64,000 nucleotides of DNA from Prevotella sp. (lineage in GTDB: Bacteria; Bacteroidota; Bacteroidia; Bacteroidales; Bacteroidaceae), in the NCBI GenBank assembly GCA_017651265.1, contig JAGCDO010000067.1, positions 1 to 64,000 on the forward strand, written 5' to 3'. Positions 63,827-64,000 of the stretch are shown in pieces. Both the position numbers and the translations under genes were made by a program. The stretch's first letter is position 1; the number at the start of each line of letters is the position of its first letter. The notes below the pieces were generated by a model. That model was not told where the DNA came from, did no database searches, and worked only from the letters and a program-made list of their open reading frames with translations.

Positions 63827-64000
63827 TTTAAGAGGCTGTATCAATTCCTGAAGGTGGATATCTGGCAGGTGCAACGCGAGGATATCTCACCGGTAAGATA
63901 CCTTTTTTATGAAGTCATCAAGAAGGTATTGCTGGCGGTGGAGTATTTCACCACCAAGAGGATGGTGGATTCAGCGGCCGCACTTACTTATTCTACACTG
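63824..64000 (+). CDS. YihY/BrkB-type membrane protein (5' part)
   Basis: The frame runs off the right end of the window after 59 codons. The visible residues (FKRLYQFLKVDIWQVQRED, then VEYFTTKRMVDSAAALTYST) resemble the N-terminus of the YihY/BrkB inner-membrane family, whose first helix normally starts at the AAALTY stretch. The upstream in-frame codons run back to a TAG at 63800-63802 and hold no ATG, so TTG 63824 is taken as start. The function of the family is not settled. Confidence 0.6.
   Translation, partial: MFKRLYQFLKVDIWQVQREDISPVRYLFYEVIKKVLLAVEYFTTKRMVDSAAALTYSTL

Noticed and set aside
1..64000. tRNA or ribosomal RNA genes
   Set aside because: No cloverleaf with a T-loop GGTTCRANYCC pattern or rRNA segment was noticed by eye; a dedicated search was not possible.

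Overview
The window reads as a chromosomal segment of a Bacteroidota, most likely a Prevotella-type gut or rumen Bacteroidales. The grounds are the promoter form TTTG-N19/20-TAnnTTTG in front of many genes, the lack of Shine-Dalgarno sequences, typical families (DUF3256, DUF4836, DUF4890, DUF5103, large TonB-dependent receptors) and type IX secretion signals (CHU_C domain, GQKLSGKPTKKGVYI-type C-termini). The genus is an inference.

Layout. 1-4752: the 3' end of one and all of a second large surface protein with related C-termini. 4929-10107: a COG2509 flavoprotein, then uvrA and a type B sorting-domain protein on the minus strand. 10203-15341: a plus-strand run of LysM/binding protein, beta-barrel protein, POT peptide transporter and NhaC-type antiporter. 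15258-16862: a RAYT-like HUH transposase with an extra C-terminal domain, followed by a structured non-coding element that recurs at 62880-63235 beside rnpB. 17563-24094: a leucine operon leuA-leuC-leuD-second synthase-leuB behind a leader peptide and attenuator. 24102-35209: two small-RNA candidates, paaK, DUF3256, a nucleoside-type MFS transporter, rsmE, a DUF4836 lipoprotein, an ABC exporter pair and the first of two TonB-dependent receptors (the second ends at 38623). 38638-50911: cupin, DUF4890, clpC, a COG3910 ATPase, an XRE-cupin regulator with an acyl-CoA synthetase, gyrA and two TPR proteins. 50938-52182: DUF5103. 52183-54467: a repeat-rich, gene-poor stretch around an Rpn-family nuclease. 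54468-62181: a probable defence island made of a structured leader RNA, a PLD-Snf2 helicase, an Eco57I-type methyltransferase and an AbiGi-like protein. 62298-64000: an acidic coiled-coil protein, the second repeat element, RNase P RNA and the start of a YihY/BrkB protein.

The leucine operon is the clearest functional unit. A 23-residue peptide rich in Ile and Leu ends inside the segment that can pair with the loop and 5' arm of a terminator, so translation of the leader can decide whether leuA is transcribed. The Ile codons fit the presence of a second isopropylmalate-synthase-like enzyme that may make citramalate for isoleucine.

Three themes stand out for a second look. First, the defence island has a 225-nt multi-hairpin RNA ending in its own terminator directly in front of the helicase gene. 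Second, the RAYT-like gene sits beside a roughly 330-bp structured element with a second diverged copy 46 kb away. Third, degenerate 7-bp tandem tracts lie at gene ends throughout the window and seem to supply the start codons of an antiporter and a YihY gene, while a separate palindromic insertion seems to supply the start of leuC. All names rest on reading the sequence; no database search was made.
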